From Plectonema cf. radiosum LEGE 06105 (GTDB lineage: Bacteria; Cyanobacteriota; Cyanobacteriia; Cyanobacteriales; Nostocaceae), in the NCBI RefSeq assembly GCF_015207665.1, contig NZ_JADEWL010000017.1, positions 22,691-86,690 on the forward strand: a DNA stretch of 64,000 nt, in the 5' to 3' direction. Under the pieces are notes generated by a model. That model searched no databases. It was not told where the DNA came from and saw nothing but the letters and a program-made list of their open reading frames with translations. Every line of letters begins with the position of its first letter. Position 1 is the first letter of the stretch. Shown here in pieces: positions 52,873 to 62,129 of the stretch. The translations under genes and the position numbers were made by a program.

Positions 52873-54358
52873 GATTAAAATCTATTGGTTTACCATTAAA
52901 ATGCCCATAAATCTTATTCGCTTCTAACCATACTGGTAATGTTCTTTCTACTTCTTCCAATTCGTTTCCATTATCATCAACTAACCCATGCACAATTTGT
53001 ACTCTAGGTAATGGTGTTTCTCCATTAGCCGAGAATTTTTTAAGTTGAATAGTGCCTGATTTCCTGGCTTCAAATGTTCCCTCGACTGTGCTTTCATTAG
53101 TAAAATAGTGGTTGATGCCAATGAAGTATTCTTTGGCTTTACGAGTATCTGTAAGATGCATGGAGAAGAATTTCATTGCTGCTTCTTTACAGCTATCAAT
53201 TTTCTTCAGGTTGGTAAATTCATCAATAATTATTTGCTGTTTGGTAGATGGTTTTTCTTTGATTCTTTGTAACCATCTATCAGTTGCATCCTCCAAAGAC
53301 TGTCCGATTTCTTCTTCTGATTCGGCTTTTAATGTAGTATCAAGTAGTTTCCATACTTCCCAGTTTTCTCCGGTAGCGTGTCTATCAATTAGTTGGTAGA
53401 TTGGTGCATCAAAGCAATATTTACGAATTAATGCTATTGCACCAGCAGTATTGGTTTTACCGCTACCCTGAGAACCAATTAGCCATAGGGGTTTAGCGTT
53501 TTTGATTAGGTCATAGAGCCAACCGTCTTCATGGGATTTGAGGGCTTCTATTAGGGAATTAACAAGTTGTTTGTCGCTGGTTTGATTAGTCAAGGGTTGA
53601 GATGATTTTTTGTTTTGTAGCTTCTCTATTTCTTTCTCTGCTTTATGTTTATCCAGTAGATTAGATGCAATTTGTTTGTCCATATGGGAATGATTTACGG
53701 CTCTGGCTTTGAGATAATCTTCGAGTTGAAGTTGGTTTTTAATAGCTTCGTTTTCATCATCTGTTAACCCTAGTTCTTTTCTTTGCTGCAAGTCTTCTTG
53801 GGTTAAACCGTCTTTTAAAGTATCTGTATATAATTGGTTTGAGTGTTGTTTGATATCTCGGTTACGTCTGTGTTGTTGCCAATTATAATATTCGATGGTT
53901 TTCTCGGTTTCTCCTAATTGGTAATCGGATTTCTTAAGCCTACCGACACGAGAAGCTAGCGTCAGCGAAATACCCCATAATCCAACAACAGAAGCTACAT
54001 TACCGTATATTTGATAAGGGTTATCTTTGGGGATAATTTTAACTAAGCTTATGGTGCTACCCATGTATGGAATAATTGAGCCGTAGCTGTTATATTTATC
54101 CCACTCTTCTGCTAGGACATATCTTGGTTGATGGCAGTATTTATTATCTAGTTCCTTTTGTGCTTTTAAATCATAATATTTCAATTTTTTAGCTTTCTTT
54201 TTATCAGATAAAATGTTCTCTTTTCTGTTAGCAGTTTGCGGACAGAATTGTATTTGTGCTAGTGGGTAGGGTTGACGTGAATGGGAAAAGCAGAAGCCAG
54301 TTAAACCGACAACTGCTGATATGACAATGGCTGATAGTTCAATCGTATTTCTACTCAT
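52865..54358 (-). CDS. Membrane-anchored P-loop ATPase of an unrecognised operon
   Basis: 497 aa. One N-terminal TM (IELSAIVISAVVGLTGFCFS), a second hydrophobic stretch near 120-135, then a charged linker and an ATPase domain: Walker A LIGSQGSGKTNTAGAIALI near residue 296 and Walker B KQQIIIDEFTNLKK near 375. The layout resembles membrane-tethered DNA-handling ATPases (HerA/VirD4/FtsK-like) but the match is not close. It overlaps both neighbouring genes, so the three are co-translated. Confidence 0.7.
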   Translation of the reverse strand: MSRNTIELSAIVISAVVGLTGFCFSHSRQPYPLAQIQFCPQTANRKENILSDKKKAKKLKYYDLKAQKELDNKYCHQPRYVLAEEWDKYNSYGSIIPYMGSTISLVKIIPKDNPYQIYGNVASVVGLWGISLTLASRVGRLKKSDYQLGETEKTIEYYNWQQHRRNRDIKQHSNQLYTDTLKDGLTQEDLQQRKELGLTDDENEAIKNQLQLEDYLKARAVNHSHMDKQIASNLLDKHKAEKEIEKLQNKKSSQPLTNQTSDKQLVNSLIEALKSHEDGWLYDLIKNAKPLWLIGSQGSGKTNTAGAIALIRKYCFDAPIYQLIDRHATGENWEVWKLLDTTLKAESEEEIGQSLEDATDRWLQRIKEKPSTKQQIIIDEFTNLKKIDSCKEAAMKFFSMHLTDTRKAKEYFIGINHYFTNESTVEGTFEARKSGTIQLKKFSANGETPLPRVQIVHGLVDDNGNELEEVERTLPVWLEANKIYGHFNGKPIDFNHE

Positions 54359-54915
54359 CTCCTGCTAATAATAAATAAAGAACCAAGCACTATTCCTGCT
54401 GCAATACCAATTGATAACCAGGGGTCTAACCAAGGTCTTTCTTGATAAATAGTCTGAATATCGGCGCTGATTTGATATGCGCTATCTGTAGTCATTTGCT
54501 GGAAGTATTGATAATCTTTGATGGCGAGCCAAGTACTACCAGCAGCGACTACAAAGCCACCAATTGTTTTTACTGGTTTTTCCATTCCTTCAACCTCAAA
54601 TCCGTCGTTATAATTAGCTCTAAACCCAGATAATCCAACTATTGAACTGATTGAACAAATAGAAAAACATAATCCTGCTGCAAGCCATAGAGATGCACCA
54701 CCGTTGATTAATAAAAGTAGTCGTGCGAGGAAAAATCCGCTAGCACTTAACGACCAACTTATGAAATATTTCTGCACTAGTTCCGTTGTTTGAATGACTT
54801 GCTTTCTGTGTTTTTTACGTTCTTCCAGATGTTCTATTAAGTCTTTGGGTAATTGGGTATCTGGTGCAGTTTGGGAAAGTTCAAGTTCTTCTAATTCGTC
54901 AAATTGCTCAATCAT
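54355..54915 (-). CDS. Polytopic membrane protein
   Basis: 186 aa with about four TM helices (residues 48-70, 76-96, 118-135 and 165-183). Soluble N-terminus with FDELEELELSQTAPDTQLPK. Stop overlaps the ATPase start (ATGA). Probably a membrane partner of that ATPase. No family recognised. Confidence 0.65.
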   Translation of the reverse strand: MIEQFDELEELELSQTAPDTQLPKDLIEHLEERKKHRKQVIQTTELVQKYFISWSLSASGFFLARLLLLINGGASLWLAAGLCFSICSISSIVGLSGFRANYNDGFEVEGMEKPVKTIGGFVVAAGSTWLAIKDYQYFQQMTTDSAYQISADIQTIYQERPWLDPWLSIGIAAGIVLGSLFIISRR

Positions 54916-55017
54916 ATGTTGATGAATATTGGGGGAAGTTAGAAGTTAGATAAGTTAAAAAGTAAGAAAGATAAATGGTAGTATTGTTATTAACTTATCT
55001 ACCCTTCTTCCTTCTGA

Positions 55018-55671
55018 TTAAAATCCAAGGATTGTATCTTTGATTTTTTGAATTATTGAACGACCTGCATATTGTTTCTTAGGCTTTAAATCATCTCTAG
55101 CATTATCACCAGCTTCAAGATAATAGTTACCTAGCTCTTTATCGTGTTGTAAATCAATTGTCTGCTGTCTTACTTCTGTCTTTAATTCTTCTTGAAGCAT
55201 CTTGTATTCGCCATCAATACTCATCATATGCTTATCAACCCAAGCTTTTAATGTAATATGTTCTTTAACTTGTTTATGACGCAATTCCTCTCTGCTTTTA
55301 GCTGCTTCAAAATCAAGGTTTAATTCTTCTAATTGATTTGCTAGTTTATCGTCGGCAAGAATGGATGATTGGATTTCTCGTTCTATACGTTCTCCACTTA
55401 CACCTGCTTGTTTATAAATGGCTGCTAGAGTTGTGTTTAAATCTTCTGCTCCTTTGATTGCAGCAATCATCTTGTCTTTAACTTTAGGGGCAAATTCGCT
55501 TATTTTAGCTCCATCATTCCCCATTTGACCGATTAGTTTTAATGCTTTTTGGTCGCCCATTAATGCTCTATAAACTAGGTTTGTAGAAGCGTTAAATTTA
55601 CCACGGAGTTGTTTTTCTAGGTGGCGAGATTTGGAAGAAACCAAGTTTTTTAGCTTGCCAGTATTTTTCAC
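55018..55671 (-). CDS. Coiled-coil hypothetical protein
   Basis: 217 aa, highly charged and helical (KAWVDKHMMSIDGEYKMLQE, ELNLDFEAAKSREELRHKQV). TolA/phage tail-like composition but no clear family. Same operon, 100 bp upstream of the polytopic protein gene. Confidence 0.6.
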   Translation of the reverse strand: MKNTGKLKNLVSSKSRHLEKQLRGKFNASTNLVYRALMGDQKALKLIGQMGNDGAKISEFAPKVKDKMIAAIKGAEDLNTTLAAIYKQAGVSGERIEREIQSSILADDKLANQLEELNLDFEAAKSREELRHKQVKEHITLKAWVDKHMMSIDGEYKMLQEELKTEVRQQTIDLQHDKELGNYYLEAGDNARDDLKPKKQYAGRSIIQKIKDTILGF

Positions 55672-55871
55672 AACGATTAATCCTCTCTTCTGTTAATATT
55701 TCTGTACATTGGTAGTGCATCCACTGTTGGTATTGTTGTATTCTTTCTTTCCTTTCTAGGTAGGCTTGGTATTTGAAGTGATAGCTGATTGATTGGTAGG
55801 AGTAATCTATTAGGAATAAAGCAGGGATAAGGATTGATAGCAGCTTAAATGCGGAAGTAAATGCTGAGTTT
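55672..55871 (-). other. Possible small membrane protein frame without clear start
   Basis: An open minus-strand frame of about 70 codons spans this gap: AFKLLSILIPALFLIDYSY, YHFKYQAYLERKERIQQYQQ, ILTEERINRCEKYW. It has one hydrophobic helix and a charged tail and runs into the next gene in another frame. No ATG, GTG or TTG is well placed at its 5' end, so it is only a candidate. Confidence 0.35.
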
Positions 55872-56498
55872 TTACTGTGTTTTAAGTGCTGTCGAGAGAC
55901 TTTTGGAGAAGCTTTTGAGACTAGAGCTTTTTTGCTCTAACATCTCCTTTGTTGTTATGGCTCCTTCTACGCTCTTTCTTTGTAAGCTGGTAGTTCTTTT
56001 ATTGATATAGTCACGCAGGTTGTTATTACTAACATCAATTTTTTGCTCAACTTCATCAAATTTACTTTGGGCGTAATCTTTGATTAGTGAGTTGATAGTT
56101 TCTACAGCACTAACAAAGTCGGTAAATGAGTCGCTAACGGTTTGGGAAATATCTGTGATTTCTGATTCGCTCAACTCTATTCCCAACGATTGGGCTTGTA
56201 CTGTTATTAATTGCTCTTTCTGTTGATTGGTAATTGCGGTTGAATTTCCCGTTTCTTGAATAGTTTCCGATTCTGTCAAAGCCTCTGTTAGATTTTCTGA
56301 ATTGGGAATTTCTAGAGATTGATTATGTTTATCAATCAAGTACTGTACCCCTGCTTTTATTTGTTCGTGGGTAGGGTTATCTAAGTTATCACATAAAACA
56401 GCTTTTGCAGCTTCTAAAAAATCGTTTTGCGAAAAACCTTGATAATTCTTCTTGTACAATCTTGTCCGAACGTTGTTCTGAAATTTTGTAGTAGCCAT
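55872..56498 (-). CDS. Hypothetical helical protein
   Basis: 208 aa. N-terminal NVRTRLYKKNYQGFSQNDFL resembles a short DNA-binding or replication-associated helix bundle. Middle is acidic (SENLTEALTESETIQETGNS) and the end coiled (VEQKIDVSNNNLRDYINKRT). Second gene of the operon. Not recognised. Confidence 0.58.
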   Translation of the reverse strand: MATTKFQNNVRTRLYKKNYQGFSQNDFLEAAKAVLCDNLDNPTHEQIKAGVQYLIDKHNQSLEIPNSENLTEALTESETIQETGNSTAITNQQKEQLITVQAQSLGIELSESEITDISQTVSDSFTDFVSAVETINSLIKDYAQSKFDEVEQKIDVSNNNLRDYINKRTTSLQRKSVEGAITTKEMLEQKSSSLKSFSKSLSTALKTQ

Positions 56499-56583
56499 GT
56501 CGTTTTTCTCCAGTTACTTTGTTATCAATTTAAGATAGTTAACTCTAATTGTTTGATTTTGAAATTCCGTCCTTGAGTCATAT

Positions 56584-57096
56584 TCATTCAATAGCTAAAA
56601 CTTCAATTTTTGGTTTGGGCGTGTTAAATATTGAGCCAGTAATGCGCTTGTTAAATGCCCATTTGGCAGCTCCAAGCGCAACTAATGCAAAATCATCGTT
56701 ATTGAACTTTTTATTAGCTGAATAAGACAATCCACAGCGACTAAACCAGTGATATTTTGTACTTCTAGGTATTTCTTTTATCTCTAATGTTTTTGTCAAG
56801 TCGTGTAGAAACGAGTCACAGGTAAAGGTTTGATTGCTGTTTCTATATTTATGAAAGACTTCCCAGCATTCTTGGAAATCTTCATTCGTAAACGAAAATC
56901 GCTTATAGCGCGACTTAAATTGTGCAACTGATTTGACTATCGCTTCACTTGAAGGTTTTTCTACCGCAAACCCTAAATGACGCTTCATCGAAGCAACTAA
57001 TCTGTACCAAGTTATATCCGAGATTTTCTTCCCTAAAGTCTGCTCGTAAAGGCTTCTGAGCTGACTGTATTTTCTTAAGTAGTTATTGTTTACCAT
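56584..57096 (-). CDS. Hypothetical protein, first gene of the 52-57 kb operon
   Basis: 170 aa, basic, helical (LGKKISDITWYRLVASMKRH, SVAQFKSRYKRFSFTNEDFQ, STKYHWFSRCGLSYSANKKF). It could bind nucleic acid. Its start faces a 400-bp regulatory gap with inverted repeats. Not recognised. Confidence 0.58.
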   Translation of the reverse strand: MVNNNYLRKYSQLRSLYEQTLGKKISDITWYRLVASMKRHLGFAVEKPSSEAIVKSVAQFKSRYKRFSFTNEDFQECWEVFHKYRNSNQTFTCDSFLHDLTKTLEIKEIPRSTKYHWFSRCGLSYSANKKFNNDDFALVALGAAKWAFNKRITGSIFNTPKPKIEVLAIE

Positions 57097-57496
57097 ACAT
57101 TAATTACTACTAGCACTACATAGATATACGGCGGTGATGTATCAAGTTGATGGCTATCCCTAAATTCTTAGTTATCAGATACGTCAATAACTTTGAACCA
57201 TGTATCAATACCCTTGGACACCTATCTGATAACTTGGACGACAATTGGATAAAAATCATCTTTACAAGACTTGAAACAACGCTCCTGCAAGAGTTTTCAA
57301 TGTTTTGATGTAATTAGACTCTCCTTAAAAACAACTTTATATACACCCCTGCTCACATGCTGTTGCGCGTGTGTTGCACAAGGTTTTAGACATGGTTGCA
57401 GTAGTTGTTGTCCATGTCCTGGGTTGGGACGCTGTGTGGGTTGTTCTTTTAAAAACTTTGCAGACTTTGTGCGTCTTATTTGTTAGTATACAGCAA
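57097..57496. promoter_or_regulatory. Divergent control region with inverted repeats
   Basis: GTTATCAGATA (57171-57181) and its inverse TATCTGATAAC (57223-57233) are 41 bp apart; ATGTATCAA occurs twice nearby (about 57137 and 57200). This sits between the divergent 56584 and 57503 genes, so it probably holds both promoters and a regulator site. Confidence 0.55.
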
Positions 57497-57520
57497 GTTG
57501 CGATGTTGCGACATCGCAAC
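57497..57520. promoter_or_regulatory. Operator-like palindrome at a start codon
   Basis: GTTGCGATGT-TGCG-ACATCGCAAC, ten-base perfect arms. It overlaps the ATG at 57503. A half-site (GTTGCGACATC) recurs at 57562. The encoded protein looks like a DNA-binding RHH type, so autoregulation is likely. Confidence 0.65.
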
Positions 57521-57778
57521 AAAATAGATTTAGAAAAAAGGCATGAAATAATGGAGCAGAAGTTGCGACATCAGCATATTGCTACTGTGACCGATAAGAA
57601 AAAAGACCCAAACTATGGATTGTTAAGGGGGTTAATACCGCAAGACCTACTTAAAAGATTCAAAATTTATTGCGTAGAAAATGGCATTGACAATAGTCAA
57701 GGCTTAGAAAACCTATTAAGAGAATACTTTGAGTGGAAAGACCAGCAAACAAAATCCTTCAAAGAGAAGGAGAAGTGA
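57503..57778 (+). CDS. RHH-like plasmid regulator
   Basis: 91 aa from ATG 57503 (ATG 57551 is an alternative that leaves the palindrome outside the gene). Residues 35-80 read DPNYGLLRGLIPQDLLKRFK and ENGIDNSQGLENLLREYFEW, a strand-helix-helix pattern of CopG/RHH proteins. The N-terminus is basic. It lies upstream of the replication genes and may control copy number or the divergent operon. Confidence 0.65.
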   Translation: MLRHRNKIDLEKRHEIMEQKLRHQHIATVTDKKKDPNYGLLRGLIPQDLLKRFKIYCVENGIDNSQGLENLLREYFEWKDQQTKSFKEKEK

Positions 57779-57815
57779 ACGCACAAAAATGGGCAACCTA
57801 TAACAGAGGTAAGTT

Positions 57816-58196
57816 ATGACTGCTGAGGAGTTGTTAAAGCGTTATGCTGCTGGGGAAAGAGATTTTAGTGGGGTTGACTTGGAGGGGGTTGACTTGAGTG
57901 GGGCTGATTTGAGTGGAGCTAACTTGAGTAGAGCTAATTTGTTGGCAGCTGATTTGAGCGGAGCCAATTTGAGCCGGGTTAATTTCACTTATGCCAAGTT
58001 GAGTCTGGCTAAGTTCATTGGTGCTACTCTCGAAGATGCTAACGTCGCTGAAACTTCCGTTGTAGGAACCAGCTTTGAAAATGCCAACCTCCGAGGAGTT
58101 AGTGGTTCCTTTGGTCACGCTCACGGGTGTTTCTTCCACAATACTATTGGGCGTAGTGGTGAGATTTTCGTTGGTCCCGATTCGATTGAAGGGTGA
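57816..58196 (+). CDS. Pentapeptide-repeat protein
   Basis: 126 aa. From residue 18 about sixteen A(D/N)LSX repeats (GVDLSGADLSGANLSRANLL) form a right-handed beta helix. The last 35 residues depart from the repeat and include a Gly/His-rich turn. Function unknown; the family includes gyrase-protecting proteins and many of unknown role. Followed 28 bp later by the next gene. Confidence 0.88.
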   Translation: MTAEELLKRYAAGERDFSGVDLEGVDLSGADLSGANLSRANLLAADLSGANLSRVNFTYAKLSLAKFIGATLEDANVAETSVVGTSFENANLRGVSGSFGHAHGCFFHNTIGRSGEIFVGPDSIEG

Positions 58197-58224
58197 AATA
58201 AATTCCCTGCGGTAAGGAGAAATC

Positions 58225-59112
58225 ATGACTCCAAAACTAATTTCCCAAGTACTTACAAACACCACTGTTCGTAACGGCTACCAACCACAAGCCCCCGACA
58301 CGAACATTGATGCAGATATCTACTTGTTTGCTCGGTTGCGCCAACTCTCCCTAAAGCAGCGGGTTGAAATGGCTGCTTCTCATGACCGGGGGATAAAAAA
58401 ACTTTGTTTGGCGGGAATTAAATCCCGAAATCGCGGTGTGCCATTAGAAGAAATTCGCCTGCACTTTGCCCGTGCGGTATTGGCAGAAAAATTTCTTCCT
58501 GGCTTCCAACCAAAAGGAGGTGATGAAACAATGTGGATTCAAGATTCAATAACCCTTGCTGGCGAACTCCACCAAATTCTGGAGTCGGTCAACATTCCCT
58601 ACTACGTTAGTGGGGGTGTTGCAAGTTCCATTCATGGTGAACCCCGCTCTACCCGCGATCTAGATTTAGTTATCGAAATCCAACCTGACCAAATCAATTT
58701 GTTGGTAACAACGCTGGAAGCGGCAGGTTACTACTGTCCAGCGGGTGCGGTTGAGGATTTGCAGCGGGGACGCGAAGGTCTGCTCAATATTACTCATACC
58801 GAAACCATTGCTAACGCTGACCTGTACGTTACGGATACTTCAGCGTTTGCAACATCGCAAATGGTGCGGCGACAATTACTTGATGTCGAGGAAATGCCAG
58901 CTTTTTGGGTGATTTCCCCCGAAGACCTCCTATTGCAAAAAATCGCTTGGGGCAGGGGGAGCCAATCTGAGAAGCAGTGGCGTGACGTGCTGGGGATACT
59001 CAAGCTGCAAGCTGAAAACCTCGACTATGAATATCTTACCCAGTGGGCGGATAACTTGGGACTGCTTGATTTTCTTAGTCAAGCTTTTAGCGAAGCGGGG
59101 ATTTTATCGTAA
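58225..59112 (+). CDS. Nucleotidyltransferase-domain protein (AbiEii-like)
   Basis: 295 aa. Residues 1-105 are an unrecognised helical domain. Residues 115-290 are an NTase fold: YVSGGVASSIHGEPRSTRDL then DLVIEI gives the GG-x(n)-D-x-D motif, and PEDLLLQKIAWGRGSQSEKQ is typical of AbiEii/DUF6036 relatives. AAGGAG precedes the ATG. Such NTases can be toxins that modify tRNA, but no matching antitoxin is seen unless the N-terminal domain acts as one. Confidence 0.72.
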   Translation: MTPKLISQVLTNTTVRNGYQPQAPDTNIDADIYLFARLRQLSLKQRVEMAASHDRGIKKLCLAGIKSRNRGVPLEEIRLHFARAVLAEKFLPGFQPKGGDETMWIQDSITLAGELHQILESVNIPYYVSGGVASSIHGEPRSTRDLDLVIEIQPDQINLLVTTLEAAGYYCPAGAVEDLQRGREGLLNITHTETIANADLYVTDTSAFATSQMVRRQLLDVEEMPAFWVISPEDLLLQKIAWGRGSQSEKQWRDVLGILKLQAENLDYEYLTQWADNLGLLDFLSQAFSEAGILS

Positions 59113-59240
59113 GCAATGTTTCTAACCAGTTGCCCTGCCATATTTTTGTGGTATGAGGCGACCGCATTTCATGCATCAAAATAATAATTAATTTTGCTCA
59201 AAAAGATAGCCAAATCATCATCAATGGAAGCACTAATCTT

Positions 59241-60899
59241 ATGGCAAAAAACAATACTACCAAAAACCAACCGAAAAGAACGCAGAGTGTTAGCAATTCA
59301 AAAAGCTCCGGCGTAATTAATATTAGTAACTTTGCCACAAAAATTGACCCTAAGTTACTTCTTGATTGCCACAAACTATTGACAGTATTGCAAAGCGATT
59401 TTTCCGACTTTATTAATGAAATAGCGACAACAACAGCTATCAAGATAATAGAAAAAGATACGTTGGGTAAACTGCATCAATTTGAATACGACAGCCTTGT
59501 TAAAAAGCTTGCTGAGGAGATAGCAGAAAGCTTTACAGAAGAACTAAAAGTTAATTCAGAATTGAAAAGTGCAACCGAAAATGTGCTTTCTAAAGATTTA
59601 CCAATTGTAGAACAAAATTTAAAGCCCGTAGTTCCTATACCTTCGTCAGCAGTAATGTTTTCTAGTATGGAAGCTCTTAACAGAAAAGACTTGTGGCATA
59701 AAGATACTGAAGGAATAGCATATTTACGATATACAGCTAAAGGTAATCCTGAAAATTACATTGAGCATTATATTTGTAGCCCTGGCGATATAACTATGCT
59801 TCCCTGGAATGAGGCTCAACAAATTATTGATAAATTTGGCTTTACAACTGCCAAATTACACTTGGTTTTTGCTGCCCATACTATGAACCAAGAGAAGCCT
59901 TGGGAAAGCACTTTCAATCTCAAAGCAAGCGATATTATTAAAGAATTTGGCTGGGATAAAAATCATAAAAAAGCAAAAGTAGAAAACCTACTAGAAATTG
60001 CTAGTACCGCCTTTGCTCTTGATTGTCTTTTGGTAAGAACTGTTTGGGTAGAGGGGAGAAATAAACAAGGAAAAATGGTAGGTAGCGTTCCTGTGGGGAG
60101 AATGTGGAATGTACATATTCAAGCTACAGGTCAATTTAATTTAGAAGGGAAAATAGATAAGCCCGATGAAGTTTATATCACAATACAGCCAGGACTATGG
60201 ACGCGAGATTTTTTAAACCGAGCCGGAGCCACATCACGAGAAGCGTTATATCAGTTTGGATACTTAGCCCAGCAAGTTTTAAAAATTGACCCCCACCACA
60301 ATGAGCTAGCGCTCAGGTTAGCCATACATTTGACATTGGATAGTCGAGTTCGCCTTGATGGTAAGTACAAGGTGCATGAGCTATTGCGAATTGCATTTCC
60401 CGAAACGGTGATAGATAAAGCCCAGTCAGATTCCCGCAGAGCATATGACCTAAAAAAACGCTGGGATAGTGCCATAAAACTGCTGCTCAAACTGAACTGG
60501 CAGATTGTATTTGACTCAGAAACTTACTCTTCTTGGCTAAGACCGGATTGCGAAGAAAAAAAACCAAAAGGGTACATAAAGAATCTTCTAGATGCCAAGT
60601 TAACCGTCAAACCCCCAAACCCCATCCCCGAACTCATAGCATCCAAAGTTACAGCCAGACGATTGAAATCCAAAGCTAAACAGTCAAAACCTAAAACCGC
60701 ACCCGTTCCATCGCAAGAAGTAAATTTGACTGGCAGCCAAGTCAAAGAAGCACGTATTGCCAAAGGGTGGTCGCAGGCTAAACTGGCTGGCTTTTTGCAT
60801 ATCTCCCAAAACCTCGTCTCCTTGATTGAACGGGGCGAGCGCTCCATCAATACGCAACTAGCCTCACAAATACAAACGCTTGTAAATATCCAAAATTGA
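59241..60899 (+). CDS. Putative replication protein with C-terminal HTH
   Basis: 552 aa. N-terminal half helical; residues 140-430 hold a domain (YLRYTAKGNPENYIEHYICS, FGFTTAKLHLVFAAHTMNQE, RLAIHLTLDSRVRLDGKYKV) with the feel of winged-helix Rep proteins; residues 495-548 are an XRE HTH (VKEARIAKGWSQAKLAGFLH). Iterons start 170 bp after its stop and CyRepA1 follows. Position and HTH argue for an initiator or replication regulator. Not a firm family match. Confidence 0.65.
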   Translation: MAKNNTTKNQPKRTQSVSNSKSSGVINISNFATKIDPKLLLDCHKLLTVLQSDFSDFINEIATTTAIKIIEKDTLGKLHQFEYDSLVKKLAEEIAESFTEELKVNSELKSATENVLSKDLPIVEQNLKPVVPIPSSAVMFSSMEALNRKDLWHKDTEGIAYLRYTAKGNPENYIEHYICSPGDITMLPWNEAQQIIDKFGFTTAKLHLVFAAHTMNQEKPWESTFNLKASDIIKEFGWDKNHKKAKVENLLEIASTAFALDCLLVRTVWVEGRNKQGKMVGSVPVGRMWNVHIQATGQFNLEGKIDKPDEVYITIQPGLWTRDFLNRAGATSREALYQFGYLAQQVLKIDPHHNELALRLAIHLTLDSRVRLDGKYKVHELLRIAFPETVIDKAQSDSRRAYDLKKRWDSAIKLLLKLNWQIVFDSETYSSWLRPDCEEKKPKGYIKNLLDAKLTVKPPNPIPELIASKVTARRLKSKAKQSKPKTAPVPSQEVNLTGSQVKEARIAKGWSQAKLAGFLHISQNLVSLIERGERSINTQLASQIQTLVNIQN

Positions 60900-61072
60900 T
60901 ATAAATTTACATAGTTTTACATAAGTTTACAAAATTCCAGGTTTCTGTTGCTTGCAATAAACTTTTTTGTTCTTGCTTTGTTTGAGTACAAAGTTTGAGT
61001 ACAAATATCCAAAACTTATTGCCGTCAAATGAATGTATAGCAAGGATTTGAGCTTGAGAACAAGAAAATCCC
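60900..61072. other. AT-rich stretch between Rep and the iterons
   Basis: Three ACATA(A)GTTTACA-like words (60908-60930) directly follow the rep gene, as if small direct repeats (TTTACATAGTTTACATAAG). No gene. Possibly part of the origin. Confidence 0.45.
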
Positions 61073-61240
61073 CATCCCCGGATGATTACTTGCATCCACA
61101 TCCCCGGATGATTACTTGCATCCACATCCCCGGATGATTTACCTGCATCCACACCCCCGGATGATTGCCTGCATCCACATCCCCGGATGATTACTTGCAT
61201 CCACACCCCCGGATGATTGCCCATATCCACCCCGGATAAC
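61073..61240. repeat. oriV: Iteron cluster A (seven repeats)
   Basis: Direct repeats of CATCCCCGGATGATTACTTG with core CCCCGGATG at 61076, 61102, 61128, 61155, 61181 and 61207, and a degenerate copy near 61230. Spacing is 26, 26, 27, 26 and 26 bp, about 2.5 helical turns. Short variable bases follow the core. Between a Rep-like gene and CyRepA1 this is most likely the plasmid replication origin. Confidence 0.8.
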
Positions 61241-61410
61241 CAATATTCAACATTCAACATTTTTGAAAATGCAAAATAATTTGCCCAGGTTACGCACCAG
61301 CAACCACGCTGAAACGGCTATTTTTCGTTACGACTTTGTTTTAAAAAAAAAAGTCGTAAAATTAGGCTTTAAATCCTTACGCTATATGGTTTTGAGCTTT
61401 AAAACAAAAG

Positions 61411-61475
61411 CATCCACATCCCCGGACGAAAACCCCCACATCCCCGGATGAAAACCCCCACATCCCCGGATGAAG
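61411..61475. repeat. Iteron cluster B (three repeats, 22-bp spacing)
   Basis: The same core as CCCCGGACG at 61420, and as CCCCGGATG at 61442 and 61464. Spacing is 22 bp, about two helical turns, unlike cluster A. About 180 AT-rich bases with an A10 run lie between the clusters and could be the melting region. Confidence 0.75.
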
Positions 61476-62129
61476 CAAAAATAAAACCCTTGCTACATAA
61501 GAACTTCAGAGCCTTAAAACAGCCCTGAGTAATTAGATTAATTAGATCAAAATTCCAAACTCGTCTTCCCACTTCTGGCATGATATTTGAGTGCCATGTT
61601 TCAAGTTCACCTGCATCAAAAACAAATACAGGAGTAACCAAATTTTTGCGAAGTAGAAAAATTTCAGTTTGAGAACTACAGTCCCGCCAAGTACAAACGG
61701 AGGTTAATTTATGAACCGATATTTAGAAAAACAGCTTTATACAAGGCTTACAGCCAATTTCCACCTACTAAGAAAAGCTGGTTAGTGGCTCGTGCTTGCT
61801 CTAGAAACGAAAAGAAAAGGAGTTGCTAAGAGTTACTGCTAAAAAGAATCTTCATTCCAGTCTACCCCCACGCCATGCGATAGGTCTGTTGTCACACAGA
61901 CTTTGCCTCACTTCTCAGTTGCGCTTGCTCGCTCGCTCGTTCGTTCGTAAGCCAACCAACCAACCCATTAAGCACCATAAGGTTAGCAAATTTTGAGGTG
62001 GACTAAAGGTTCTATAGCAATTTCTTTTCGCTTCTAGGGAAAGTTATAAGCGCTAATCGGCTCCAACCTTCAAGGAGTCCGAAAAATGCAAATAATCTTC
62101 ACCCAACAGGCTTGCGGGGGTGTGTCCTA
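61476..62129. other. Leader region upstream of cyrepA1
   Basis: Mostly noncoding. It includes a small ORF (61711-61785), tetranucleotide runs (GCTC/GTTC and CAAC type near 61927-61965) and AT-rich DNA. Promoters for the replication gene should be here; no clear -35/-10 pair was recognised. Confidence 0.45.
61711..61785 (+). CDS. Possible leader peptide (24 aa)
   Basis: ATG with an excellent AGGAGGT-like site (GGAGGT 61700-61705) opens MNRYLEKQLYTRLTANFHLL and ends at TAG 61783. The strong ribosome site makes translation plausible. It lies 345 bp before the replication gene and might be a control peptide. Confidence 0.4.
   Translation: MNRYLEKQLYTRLTANFHLLRKAG

Noticed and set aside
61073..61240. 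Direct repeats resembling a CRISPR array
   Set aside because: Units are 26-27 bp with almost no unique spacer, no cas genes are present, and position between replication genes fits iterons.
61927..61965. Tetranucleotide GCTC/GTTC and CAAC runs as a binding array
   Set aside because: Short low-complexity runs without palindromes or phasing; more likely slippage products.
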